This document shows positions 1 to 6,430 of a stretch of 8,552 nt of DNA, one piece after another. The stretch lies in contig NZ_JHVC01000044.1 in the NCBI RefSeq assembly GCF_000619945.1, positions 1-8,552 on the forward strand. Reading direction: 5' to 3'. The stretch is from Clostridium lundense DSM 17049 (lineage in GTDB: Bacteria; Bacillota; Clostridia; Clostridiales; Clostridiaceae). The notes beneath the pieces are model-generated. The model ran no database searches, had not been told where the DNA came from, and saw only the letters and a list, made by a program, of their open reading frames with translations. The translations under genes were made by a program, and so were the position numbers. Position 1 is the stretch's first letter; each line of letters begins with the position of its first letter.

Positions 1-329
1 TAGCATGCGGAGAACCAAATACTATAGGATGGAATATATTAAGAGATTATTCTGATGGATATTTTTCTTGTCCAGATTATGTTTCGGCAAGAGGAATGAG
101 AGTACTTGGAAGTCCTTTAAAGGGAGATGACCAAATTATTTCAGGAGAATCAGGAGCAGTTGGTGCAGGTGTAATAAGTTTACTTATGGAAAGAGACTAT
201 TATAAAGATCTAAGAGAAAAGTTAGAGTTAGATGAAAATTCAAAGGTATTAATAATAAGTACAGAGGGAGATACGGATCCTTACAAATATAAAGATATTG
301 TATGGGATGGAGATAATGCATCTATATAA
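1..329 (+). CDS. ygeX: 2,3-diaminopropionate ammonia-lyase, C-terminal part (5' end outside window)
   Basis: PLP-dependent cytosolic lyase that converts 2,3-diaminopropionate (the E. coli enzyme accepts both D and L forms) to pyruvate and two ammonia. The visible frame starts at base 3 and gives 108 residues before the TAA; the family is about 400 residues, so roughly the last quarter is present. The fragment opens with ACGEPNTIGW and continues with SCPDYVSARGMRVLG and ISGESGAVGAG, blocks I recognise as typical of this family's C-terminal half; the PLP lysine is off-window. The first methionine in view (base 96) is internal, since the reading frame and homology run upstream of it. The gene ends 25 bp before ygeY, so the two are almost certainly co-transcribed. 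It is clipped by the window edge, not shown to be truncated. Family assignment is from recognised motifs and from the ygeY neighbour. Confidence 0.9.
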   Translation, partial: ACGEPNTIGWNILRDYSDGYFSCPDYVSARGMRVLGSPLKGDDQIISGESGAVGAGVISLLMERDYYKDLREKLELDENSKVLIISTEGDTDPYKYKDIVWDGDNASI

Positions 330-354
330 ATAATTAGAATAAGGGGGAATAAAA

Positions 355-1539
355 ATGTTGACTAATGAAAAAAAAGAAAAAGTTATAAAGGTATGCCAAG
401 AATTAATAAAGGTTAAAAGTTATTCTGGGCAGGAGGGAAATGTAGTAAATAAGCTTAAAGAAATATTTACAGAGCTAGGATTTGATGATTTTTATGTAGA
501 TGAATATGGAAATATAATAGGTCATATTAAAGGAAACAAAGAAGGTAAAAAAATATTGTTTGATTCTCACATAGATACTGTAGAGGTGGCAGATGAATCA
601 AAATGGACTCATAATCCATTTGCAGCTGAAATAGTAGATGAAAGGATATATGGAAGAGGAACTTCTGATATGAAAGGCGCTTTAAGTGCTATGATTTGTG
701 GAGTATCAAACTTTGCAGAAGTTACTAACAAAGAGTTTGCTGGAGATATTTATGTAGCAGGAGTAGTCCATGAAGAATGTTTTGAAGGAGTTGCATCAAG
801 AAAAATTAGTGAAAAAATTAAACCAGACTATGTTGTAATTGGAGAAGCGTCAGAATGTAACTTGAAAATTGGCCAGAGAGGTAGAGCTGAAATAGTTGTT
901 GAAACATATGGAAAACCAGCTCACTCAGCAAATCCACAAAAGGGAATAAATGCAGTATATAAGGCTTCAAAATTAATAAATAGAATAAAAGATATGGAAA
1001 TGACTTATGATAACGAATTAGGACATGGAATATTAGAATTAGTTGATATTAAATCATCACCATATCCAGGAGCATCAGTTGTACCTGATTATTGCAAAAT
1101 AACTTATGACAGAAGACTTTTAGTTGGTGAAACTAAAGAGGAAGTTTTACAACCAGTATTAGACTTAATTGAAGAAATGAAAAAAGAAGATCCAGAATTT
1201 AATGCTAAAGCATTCTATGCAAAGGGAATAGAAAAGTGCTACACAGGAGAAATAATATCAGATGAAAGATTTTTCCCAGCATGGAAGTATGGAAAAGAAG
1301 AAGACTTCGTTAAAGATTCACTTAAATCATTAAAGGAATCAGGATTAAATCCAGAGATAGCTTACTATTCTTTCTGTACTAATGGAAGTCATTATGCAGG
1401 AGAGGCAGAAATAAAAACAATAGGCTTTGGGCCATCACCAGAAAATCTAGCTCATACAATAGATGAGTATATTGAAATAGATCAGTTAGTAAAAGCTACT
1501 AAGGGATATGAAGCTATAGCAAAGGCACTATTAAAGTAA
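355..1539 (+). CDS. ygeY: YgeY-type M20 family metallohydrolase
   Basis: Di-zinc M20/ArgE/DapE-type hydrolase, 394 residues, cytosolic. Visible metal and catalytic residues: His72 and Asp74 in SHIDT, Asp105 in RGTSDMKGA, catalytic Glu140 with metal Glu141 in HEECFEG, Glu164 in VIGEASE, and the C-terminal His367 in ENLAHTIDEY. A lid/dimerisation domain spans about residues 175-290 and includes His190 in GKPAHSAN. All key residues are present, so it should be active. The substrate is not established by sequence; relatives are annotated as selenium-metabolism-linked YgeY hydrolases and sit next to ygeX in anaerobic purine-breakdown clusters, so an N-acyl or N-carbamoyl diaminopropionate-type compound is plausible (inference). 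The start is fixed by a G-rich Shine-Dalgarno sequence at 341-347, 7 bp before the ATG. The next gene lies 101 bp away across a strong hairpin. Confidence 0.88.
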   Translation: MLTNEKKEKVIKVCQELIKVKSYSGQEGNVVNKLKEIFTELGFDDFYVDEYGNIIGHIKGNKEGKKILFDSHIDTVEVADESKWTHNPFAAEIVDERIYGRGTSDMKGALSAMICGVSNFAEVTNKEFAGDIYVAGVVHEECFEGVASRKISEKIKPDYVVIGEASECNLKIGQRGRAEIVVETYGKPAHSANPQKGINAVYKASKLINRIKDMEMTYDNELGHGILELVDIKSSPYPGASVVPDYCKITYDRRLLVGETKEEVLQPVLDLIEEMKKEDPEFNAKAFYAKGIEKCYTGEIISDERFFPAWKYGKEEDFVKDSLKSLKESGLNPEIAYYSFCTNGSHYAGEAEIKTIGFGPSPENLAHTIDEYIEIDQLVKATKGYEAIAKALLK

Positions 1540-1566
1540 TGTAAGAAAGTTTTTTGTAATATAAAG

Positions 1567-1602
1567 TTGATTTTCCACGGCTTTATAGCTGTGGAAAATC
1601 AA
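1567..1602 (+). other. strong intercistronic hairpin between ygeY and the symporter
   Basis: The arms 1567-1578 (ttgattttccac) and 1591-1602 (gtggaaaatcaa) are exact reverse complements. The helix extends inward through G1579-U1590, G1580-C1589 and C1581-G1588, giving a 15-bp stem with a 6-nt loop. It begins 27 bp after the ygeY stop and is not followed by a T run, so it is not a standard intrinsic terminator. In the middle of an operon it may be an RNA-processing or 3'-end-stabilising element that sets different mRNA levels for the enzyme and transporter parts. No convincing promoter is visible between it and the next gene. Confidence 0.75.
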
Positions 1603-1640
1603 TGGATTGAAATAGGTAAAAAATAAGGGGGAATATTAAA

Positions 1641-3095
1641 ATGCCTATAACTTTAATAATTATCATTTTATACATGACAATTATAATGGGCGTAGCAGTG
1701 GTTTCATCAAAAAAGAAAGTTAAGAATTCGAAAGATTTTTTATTGGCTGGTAGGAGTCTAGGACCGTTTGCATTAGCTGGTACATTAGCAGCTACTGAAA
1801 TAGGTGGAGGAAGTACTGTTGGTGTTGCGGCTAAGGCATATGGAGATTGGGGCCTTTCAGCAGGATGGTATGTTGTTTGTTGTGGGATAGGTATATTTTT
1901 GGTTTCATTTGTTGCACCAACTTTAAGAAAAGCTATGGCAACTACTATTCCAGAAATTATGGAAAGAAGATATGGCAGACCATCTCATGTAGTTACAACA
2001 GTATTATCAATTGTAGCATTATTTGTAGCTACAGCTGTTCAAATAATATCAACATCTACAATAATTAGTGTTATAACAGGAACACCGTTGAAAAAGACTG
2101 TAATTATAGCAGCAGTGGTAATAACTATATATACAATGCTTGGTGGACTTGTTTCTGTTGCAGCTACAGATATTATACATATAACATTTATAACTATAGG
2201 TATGACTATAGCTATGCCAATAATAGTTAAGAATGCAGGGGGATGGGCAGAAGTAAAAGCTGCTTTGCCACCAGGACAATTAGGGTTAGCAAAGGTAGGT
2301 TGGAAAACTATATTTGGATTAATATTAATGTATTTTATGACATTTTCTACAGGACAAGAGGCAGTTCAAAGATATTTTGCAGCTAAAGATGCCAAGACTG
2401 CAAAAATTGGTTCTTTCTTATGTGCCATAATCATGGCTTTATATGGTTTTGTTCCAGCAATAATTGGATTAGTAGCATTGGCTAAGTTCCCAGGAATTAA
2501 TCCTAATAATGCAATGGCTACAGCTGCAGTTAATTTTGCACCAACAATAATAGCAGGTCTTGTATTAGCATCTGTTTGTGCAGCTACTATGTCTAGTGCA
2601 TCAGGAAATATGATAGCAGTTTCTACTTTATTTACTAAGGATGTATATCAAAGATATTTGAAAAAAGACGCAACAGATAATGAATTAATGAAAATGAGTA
2701 AAGGAGTTATAGTATTTGTAGGAGCAGTGTCATTAATAATTGCGTTGACAAATACACAGATAATACCACTTTTAGTATTTGCATTTACAATTAGATCAGC
2801 AGGGCCTTTTGCAGCATTTATATTTGGATTGTTGTATAAAAAAGCTACAGTAAATTCAGGATTTTACTCATTAATAGGTGGAAGTATAGCAGCATTTATA
2901 TGGCAGTATTTAGGCGAACCACATGGAATAATGTCAGTTGTATTTGGTTCTATTATAAGCACTATAGTATTCTTTGCAATTGCTATATTTGAAAGTAGTA
3001 GGGGAGTTCCAGCAGCACCACCTGCTATAACTCAAGAACATTTAGATATGCTTGAGAAGGAACAATTAGAAATTCAAGCAGCATTAAATAAGTAG
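1641..3095 (+). CDS. sodium:solute symporter (SSF family) permease
   Basis: Integral membrane Na+-coupled transporter of 484 residues, the usual SSF length. About 13 hydrophobic helices can be read, the first at residues 2-22 and the last near 428-450, with a charged C-terminal tail. Family-like features: the DFLLAGRSLG block at 32-41 followed by a Gly/Ala-rich helix with ATEIGGGST (51-59), the GGLVSVAATD loop near 168-177, GQEAVQRYFAAKDAKTAK near 238-254, and SVCAATMSSASGNM (311-324), whose serines fall where the SSF Na2 sodium site usually lies. The substrate cannot be told from sequence; position between ygeY and a D-aminoacylase suggests an acylated amino acid, ureido compound or related nitrogen source. 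A G-rich Shine-Dalgarno stretch (1627-1631) precedes the ATG, and the next gene follows after 33 bp. Confidence 0.9.
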   Translation: MPITLIIIILYMTIIMGVAVVSSKKKVKNSKDFLLAGRSLGPFALAGTLAATEIGGGSTVGVAAKAYGDWGLSAGWYVVCCGIGIFLVSFVAPTLRKAMATTIPEIMERRYGRPSHVVTTVLSIVALFVATAVQIISTSTIISVITGTPLKKTVIIAAVVITIYTMLGGLVSVAATDIIHITFITIGMTIAMPIIVKNAGGWAEVKAALPPGQLGLAKVGWKTIFGLILMYFMTFSTGQEAVQRYFAAKDAKTAKIGSFLCAIIMALYGFVPAIIGLVALAKFPGINPNNAMATAAVNFAPTIIAGLVLASVCAATMSSASGNMIAVSTLFTKDVYQRYLKKDATDNELMKMSKGVIVFVGAVSLIIALTNTQIIPLLVFAFTIRSAGPFAAFIFGLLYKKATVNSGFYSLIGGSIAAFIWQYLGEPHGIMSVVFGSIISTIVFFAIAIFESSRGVPAAPPAITQEHLDMLEKEQLEIQAALNK

Positions 3096-3128
3096 AATAG
3101 ACTGAATGTTTAGAAAGGAGATAAAAAT

Positions 3129-4718
3129 ATGAATAAATTACTAATTAAAAATGCAACTATAATTGATGGTACAGGAAGGGATAGATTTAAAGGTAATATA
3201 GCTATTGAAAATGATAAAATAGTTAAAATAGGGGAAATTAAAGAAGAAAATTTTGATAAGATTATAGATGCTAAAGAGAATATTGTTTGTCCTGGTTTTA
3301 TAGATACACATAGTCATTCAGACTTGCAAATATTAGTAGAGCCATATGTAGAACCTAAAATTAGACAAGGTATAACTACTGAAGTTTTAGGACAAGATGG
3401 TATATCCATGGCGCCTTTGCCAAAACAATATGTTACTCCATGGAGAATGAACTTGGCAGGCTTAGACGGGGATAGTGACGAGTTAAGTTGGGATTGGGAA
3501 ACTACAGAAGGATATTATAATTTGTTAGAGAAATCAGGTGTTGGGCCTAATGTTACTTATTTAGTTCCTCATGGTAATATAAGAATGGAAGCTATGGGAT
3601 TAGATAATAGAAAGGCTACAGAAGAAGATTTAAAGAAGATGAGAGAAATAACTAGAAGAGAGTTAGAGGCAGGAGCAGCTGGAGTATCTACAGGATTAAT
3701 ATATATGCCATGTGCTTATAGTAATACAGAAGAAGTTATTGAAATTTGTAAAGTTGCAGCAGAATTTGATAGACCTCTTGTTGTCCATCAAAGGAGTGAG
3801 GCAGATACAATATTAGACTCAATGGAAGAAATAATTGAAATAGGTAAAGCCAGCGGAGTAAAAATACATTTTTCTCACTTTAAGGTGTGTGGAAAGAAAA
3901 ACTACGATAAGGTTGATAAAGTATTAGAACTTTTAGATAAAGTTAAAGAAGAAGGAATAGAAGTATCATTTGACCAGTATCCATATGTAGCAGGAAGTAC
4001 AATGCTTGGTGTTATTCTACCACCATGGGTACATGATGGAGGAACAGATAAGTTATTGAAAAGACTTGAAGATGAAGAATTAAGAAAAAAGATGATAGAG
4101 GATATTGAAAAAGGAATACCTGGTTGGGATAACTTTATTGATTTTGCAGGTTTTGATGGAATATATGTAACCAGTGTTAAAACAGATAAAAATAAAGATT
4201 GTATAGGAAAAAATTTAGTAGAGATTGCAGCTATGAGAGGAAAAGATCCTTATAATGCAACATTCGATTTATTATATGAAGAAAAAAATGCAGTTGGAAT
4301 GTATGATTATTATGGGAAAGATGAACATGTAATAAAAATAATGAAGAGACCAGAACATAATGTATGTACAGATGGACTTTTAGGTGGAAAACCACATCCA
4401 AGGGTATATGGAGCCTTTCCAAGAGTGATTGGAAAATTTGTAAGAGAAGAAAAAGCATTAACATTAGAAGAAGCTATTAATAAAATGACATTAAAACCAG
4501 CTTCAGTATTTAGGCTTGATGATAGGGGAAGTTTGAAAGAAGGAAAGAAAGCAGATATAGTGATTTTTAATGAAAATATAATAATCGATAAGGCAACATT
4601 TATAGATCCTATTCAATATCCAGATGGAATAGTGACTGTAATAGTAAATGGCCAGGTTATTTTAGATAATGGTATAAGAAGTAAAAAGTTAACAGGAGAA
4701 GTAATAAGAATAAGTTAA
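3129..4718 (+). CDS. N-acyl-D-amino-acid deacylase (D-aminoacylase) family amidohydrolase
   Basis: Cytosolic metal-dependent amidohydrolase of 529 residues expected to hydrolyse an N-acyl (or N-carbamoyl) amino acid, probably of D configuration. Layout: small N-terminal beta domain, TIM barrel starting with the HxH metal motif GFIDTHSHSD (His61, His63), then GVSTGLIYMPCAYS (185-198), His220 in VVHQRSE, His250 in HFSHFK, Asp415 in CTDGLLGG followed by KPHPRVYGAFPRV, and a C-terminal beta domain ending in VNGQVILDNG. The position occupied by a metal-ligand Cys in the characterised Alcaligenes enzyme (GNCG motif) reads GQDG here, with Asp90 instead; the other metal residues are kept. A good Shine-Dalgarno (aaaggag, 3114-3120) lies 8 bp before the ATG. 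It is the last gene of the operon and is followed by a terminator-like hairpin. Precise substrate unknown. Confidence 0.87.
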   Translation: MNKLLIKNATIIDGTGRDRFKGNIAIENDKIVKIGEIKEENFDKIIDAKENIVCPGFIDTHSHSDLQILVEPYVEPKIRQGITTEVLGQDGISMAPLPKQYVTPWRMNLAGLDGDSDELSWDWETTEGYYNLLEKSGVGPNVTYLVPHGNIRMEAMGLDNRKATEEDLKKMREITRRELEAGAAGVSTGLIYMPCAYSNTEEVIEICKVAAEFDRPLVVHQRSEADTILDSMEEIIEIGKASGVKIHFSHFKVCGKKNYDKVDKVLELLDKVKEEGIEVSFDQYPYVAGSTMLGVILPPWVHDGGTDKLLKRLEDEELRKKMIEDIEKGIPGWDNFIDFAGFDGIYVTSVKTDKNKDCIGKNLVEIAAMRGKDPYNATFDLLYEEKNAVGMYDYYGKDEHVIKIMKRPEHNVCTDGLLGGKPHPRVYGAFPRVIGKFVREEKALTLEEAINKMTLKPASVFRLDDRGSLKEGKKADIVIFNENIIIDKATFIDPIQYPDGIVTVIVNGQVILDNGIRSKKLTGEVIRIS

Positions 4719-4730
4719 TAAGCTTTTTAT

Positions 4731-4785
4731 GGGGTGTCCAAGGAAATTGTTAGTATAAATTTTTGGACACCTCTATTTATTGTTC
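4731..4785 (+). terminator. terminator-like hairpin closing the ygeX-ygeY-transporter-deacylase operon
   Basis: The arms ggggtgtccaa (4731-4741) and ttggacacctc (4763-4773) pair over 11 bp with one G-U, separated by a loop of about 21 nt, 12 bp after the deacylase stop. The following tract (tatttattgttc) is U-rich rather than a pure U run, so termination may be partial. Confidence 0.7.
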
Positions 4786-4833
4786 TAATAATTGTATGGA
4801 ATATAATCAATATAATGATAAAATAATATATAT

Positions 4834-4939
4834 TAATCCACATAAAGCATACTCATAATTTATAACTGTGACTATTTTTGTGTATAATGTGGATAATTTC
4901 ATTTGTTTTGTGTATAACTTTAAATAGAAATGGGGATAA
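4834..4939 (-). promoter_or_regulatory. cluster of DnaA-box-like 9-mers upstream of sfsA
   Basis: On the minus strand three 9-mers match the DnaA-box consensus TTATNCACA exactly: 4879-4887 (TTATACACA), 4888-4896 (TTATCCACA, the ideal box, directly abutting the first) and 4909-4917 (TTATACACA). A one-mismatch copy in the opposite orientation is at 4834-4842 (TAATCCACA) and another at 4931-4939 (TTATCCCCA), overlapping the sfsA ribosome binding site. Centres of the last three same-strand sites are 21 and 22 bp apart, about two helical turns, which would place them on one DNA face. The cluster covers the predicted sfsA promoter. Likely a DnaA binding region, acting as repressor site or titration site; DnaA binding itself is inferred. 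Confidence 0.6.
4860..4888 (+). promoter_or_regulatory. sfsA: predicted sfsA promoter
   Basis: A perfect -10 hexamer TATAAT lies at 4883-4888. The best-spaced -35 (ttataa at 4860-4865, 17-bp spacer) is poor, so a helper factor or weak activity is possible. The -10 overlaps two abutting DnaA-box-like sequences. Transcription would start near 4895, leaving a leader of about 50 nt. Confidence 0.45.
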
Positions 4940-4943
4940 TAGT

Positions 4944-5636
4944 ATGTTTATAACCAAAAAAATTATAAAGGCCGAATTTATTAGAAGACCTAACAGATTT
5001 CAGGGATATGTAATTATAGACGGTGAAGAGACATTGGTACATGTTCCGAACACAGGTAGGTGTAAGGAAATATTAATACCAGGAACTACTGTAATCTTAA
5101 GGGAAGAAGGTAATCCTTTAAGAAAGACAAGATATGATTTAATAGGAGGATATAAGGGAGAAAGATTTATAAATATAGATTCTCAAATACCTAATAAAGT
5201 GGTAGAAGAGGCACTACTTCAAAAAAGAATAGAAGGACTTAATAAGTATTCTATAGTAGAAAGGGAGAAAACTTTTGGCAATAGTCGATTTGATTTTAGA
5301 TTGAGAACTGAGAAAGGGGAAGAATATTATCTAGAAGTAAAAGGAGTAACACTAGAAGAAAATGGAGAAACAAGGTTTCCTGATGCGCCAACAGAAAGGG
5401 GAAGAAAACATTTGTTAGAGCTAATAGATGTTAAAAAGCAACAAAAGGGAGCAGGGGTATTATTTTTAATTCAGATGGAAGATGTAGATCACTTTAAACC
5501 TAATGATGGTACAGATAAAGCTTTTGGAGATGCACTGAGGCTAGCGTATAAAAATGGTGTAGATATATTTGCATATGATTGTAGCATAGGGGAAAACTTT
5601 ATTACTTTAAAGAATAAAATTAGGATTATACTTTAA
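4944..5636 (+). CDS. sfsA: SfsA family DNA/RNA nuclease-like protein
   Basis: Cytosolic protein of 230 residues, matching the usual SfsA length. The N-terminal OB-like part contains EFIRRPNRFQGYV and HVPNTGRCKEIL; the C-terminal part is a PD-(D/E)xK-type nuclease fold with Asp117 in NSRFDFRL, Glu131 and Lys133 in LEVKGVT, and the family-typical FPDAPTERGRKHL (residues 145-157). SfsA was first named for sugar fermentation stimulation in E. coli and is now generally annotated as a nucleic-acid-binding nuclease; its cellular role is unsettled. The frame is open further upstream to an ATG at 4878, but those 22 residues do not look like SfsA. The ATG at 4944 has a Shine-Dalgarno (gggga, 4932-4936) at 7 bp and gives the family N-terminus. 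It stands apart from the upstream operon, behind a terminator, and may read into the NUDIX gene 97 bp on. Confidence 0.9.
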   Translation: MFITKKIIKAEFIRRPNRFQGYVIIDGEETLVHVPNTGRCKEILIPGTTVILREEGNPLRKTRYDLIGGYKGERFINIDSQIPNKVVEEALLQKRIEGLNKYSIVEREKTFGNSRFDFRLRTEKGEEYYLEVKGVTLEENGETRFPDAPTERGRKHLLELIDVKKQQKGAGVLFLIQMEDVDHFKPNDGTDKAFGDALRLAYKNGVDIFAYDCSIGENFITLKNKIRIIL

Positions 5637-5640
5637 TGTG

Positions 5641-5670
5641 TTGGAATAATTAGAGAAGTTGTTTTATAAT
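5641..5670 (+). promoter_or_regulatory. predicted promoter of the NUDIX gene
   Basis: A perfect -10 TATAAT at 5665-5670 is preceded by ttggaa (5641-5646, four of six -35 matches) with an 18-bp spacer. It lies just after the sfsA stop and would give a leader of about 57 nt. No terminator separates it from sfsA, so read-through may also contribute. Confidence 0.5.
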
Positions 5671-5693
5671 ATTAGTATATTAGCATTGTGAAA

Positions 5694-5733
5694 GGCGGGT
5701 GGAGAGTTCTAATTTTTTTAGAGCAAACTAAAT
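5694..5733 (+). promoter_or_regulatory. distant Shine-Dalgarno-like stretch plus hairpin before the NUDIX start
   Basis: The only strongly purine-rich stretch (ggcgggtggaga, 5694-5705) ends 28 nt before the ATG, too far for normal initiation. Between them a 7-bp hairpin can form: 5706-5712 pairs with 5718-5724 around a loop of five T. If folded, the effective gap falls to about 9 nt, a normal spacing. An in-frame TAG at 5719 rules out an upstream start. Hairpins that bridge a far ribosome binding site to a start codon are known in some phage and bacterial mRNAs; use of it here is inference. Confidence 0.4.
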
Positions 5734-6267
5734 ATGAAGTTTAAATATTGCCCTAAGTGTGGTAAAGAATTAATAGAGAAATATAGTTGGGATGAAGGTG
5801 GGGTACCATACTGTCCTGTAGATGATATAATGTATTTTGATACTCCAAAGCCTTGTGTAGTTGTAGCTGTATTAAAAGATAATAACATTTTACTCCTTAA
5901 ACAAAGTTATATATTTAAAAATTCAAAGGTTTTAGTATCTGGGTATGTAACAAATGGTGAGACTGTTGAAGAAACAGTTTATAGGGAAGTAAAAGAGGAA
6001 ACTGGAATTACAATTGGAGACATAAAGTATTTAGGAAGTGAATATCTTTCTTCAAAAGAATTAATAATGCTAACTTTTATGGCAAATTATGTAGAAGGAG
6101 AAATTAATAAATCTGATGAGGTTGAATGGGTAGATTGGAGAGAATTAGAGAATGCTATCTATGAAATGGAGGAAGATGAAATAGGTAAGAATGTTGTAAG
6201 AAAGGTTTTAAGCGAAGTTGGATATACTGAAGATAAAGCATATGTATATGATAATAACAAGGGCTAA
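5734..6267 (+). CDS. NUDIX hydrolase with N-terminal zinc-ribbon-like segment
   Basis: Cytosolic pyrophosphohydrolase of 177 residues that should cleave a nucleoside-diphosphate-linked compound; the specific substrate is not readable. The Nudix box is complete at residues 70-92: Gly70, Glu76, Arg84, Glu85, Glu88, Glu89, Gly91, following the GX5EX7REUXEEXGU pattern. The N-terminus has CPKCG (Cys6, Cys9) and a third cysteine at Cys27 (YCPVDD) with no obvious fourth, so the ribbon looks NudC-like but degenerate. The SQPWPFPxS motif that marks NAD(H) pyrophosphatases is absent, so I do not call it nudC. It has its own predicted promoter, a weak local ribosome binding site, and a long-stem terminator directly after it. 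The C-terminal tail (from about 160) is charged and tyrosine-rich. Confidence 0.87.
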   Translation: MKFKYCPKCGKELIEKYSWDEGGVPYCPVDDIMYFDTPKPCVVVAVLKDNNILLLKQSYIFKNSKVLVSGYVTNGETVEETVYREVKEETGITIGDIKYLGSEYLSSKELIMLTFMANYVEGEINKSDEVEWVDWRELENAIYEMEEDEIGKNVVRKVLSEVGYTEDKAYVYDNNKG

Positions 6268-6278
6268 ACATATAAATA

Positions 6279-6335
6279 AAAAAGATCCTATAGTATTATA
6301 TTGGTGAAATATTAATAAGTAGGATCTTTTATAAT
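6279..6335 (+). terminator. terminator after the NUDIX gene
   Basis: The arms aaaagatccta (6280-6290) and taggatctttt (6320-6330) are perfect 11-bp complements starting 12 nt after the stop. The 29-nt loop can itself form a small inner stem (6298-6302 with 6308-6312). A-rich and T-rich flanks mean it could act in both directions, although no minus-strand gene is seen. Confidence 0.75.
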
Positions 6336-6398
6336 TTTAAATAATTATTAATGATCTTCAGTTATAGAAGGATTTAGTATGCTTTTGAAGAATTTATA

Positions 6399-6404
6399 TA
6401 TAAT
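6399..6404 (+). promoter_or_regulatory. predicted -10 element for the flavodoxin/ferredoxin gene
   Basis: TATAAT at 6399-6404, 26 bp before the chosen start and downstream of a terminator. No good -35 is seen at proper spacing (a ttgaag at 6385 is too close), so the call rests on the -10 and on the need for a promoter in this gap. Confidence 0.35.
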
Positions 6405-6430
6405 TAAAATGTTGAAAGTAGGGAATGTTC

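Noticed and set aside
1..329. ygeX as a broken gene
   Set aside because: The frame is open to the window edge and reads as intact family sequence; the missing part is simply outside the window.
1847..2068. Second + strand frame within the symporter
   Set aside because: Asn/Ser/Ile-rich frame-shifted reading of the transporter's membrane segments.
2049..2279. Minus-strand open frame inside the symporter
   Set aside because: Cys/Tyr/Ser-rich, low-complexity translation without similarity to a family; antisense shadow of the transporter gene.
4231..4464. Minus-strand open frame inside the deacylase gene
   Set aside because: Leu/His-rich antisense shadow with no ribosome binding site or recognisable domain.
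4878..4943. Upstream ATG extending SfsA by 22 residues
   Set aside because: The extra residues (MCIMWIISFVLC...) are unlike SfsA, overlap the promoter and DnaA-box cluster, and lack a ribosome binding site; the ATG at 4944 has one.
5688..5744. GTG-started 18-codon frame overlapping the NUDIX start
   Set aside because: No ribosome binding site of its own and no recognisable leader-peptide character; the G-rich part is better explained as the NUDIX ribosome binding region.
5734..6267. NUDIX protein as NAD(H) pyrophosphatase NudC
   Set aside because: The NudC-specific SQPWPFPxS motif is missing, the zinc ribbon has only three visible cysteines, and the protein is shorter than NudC.
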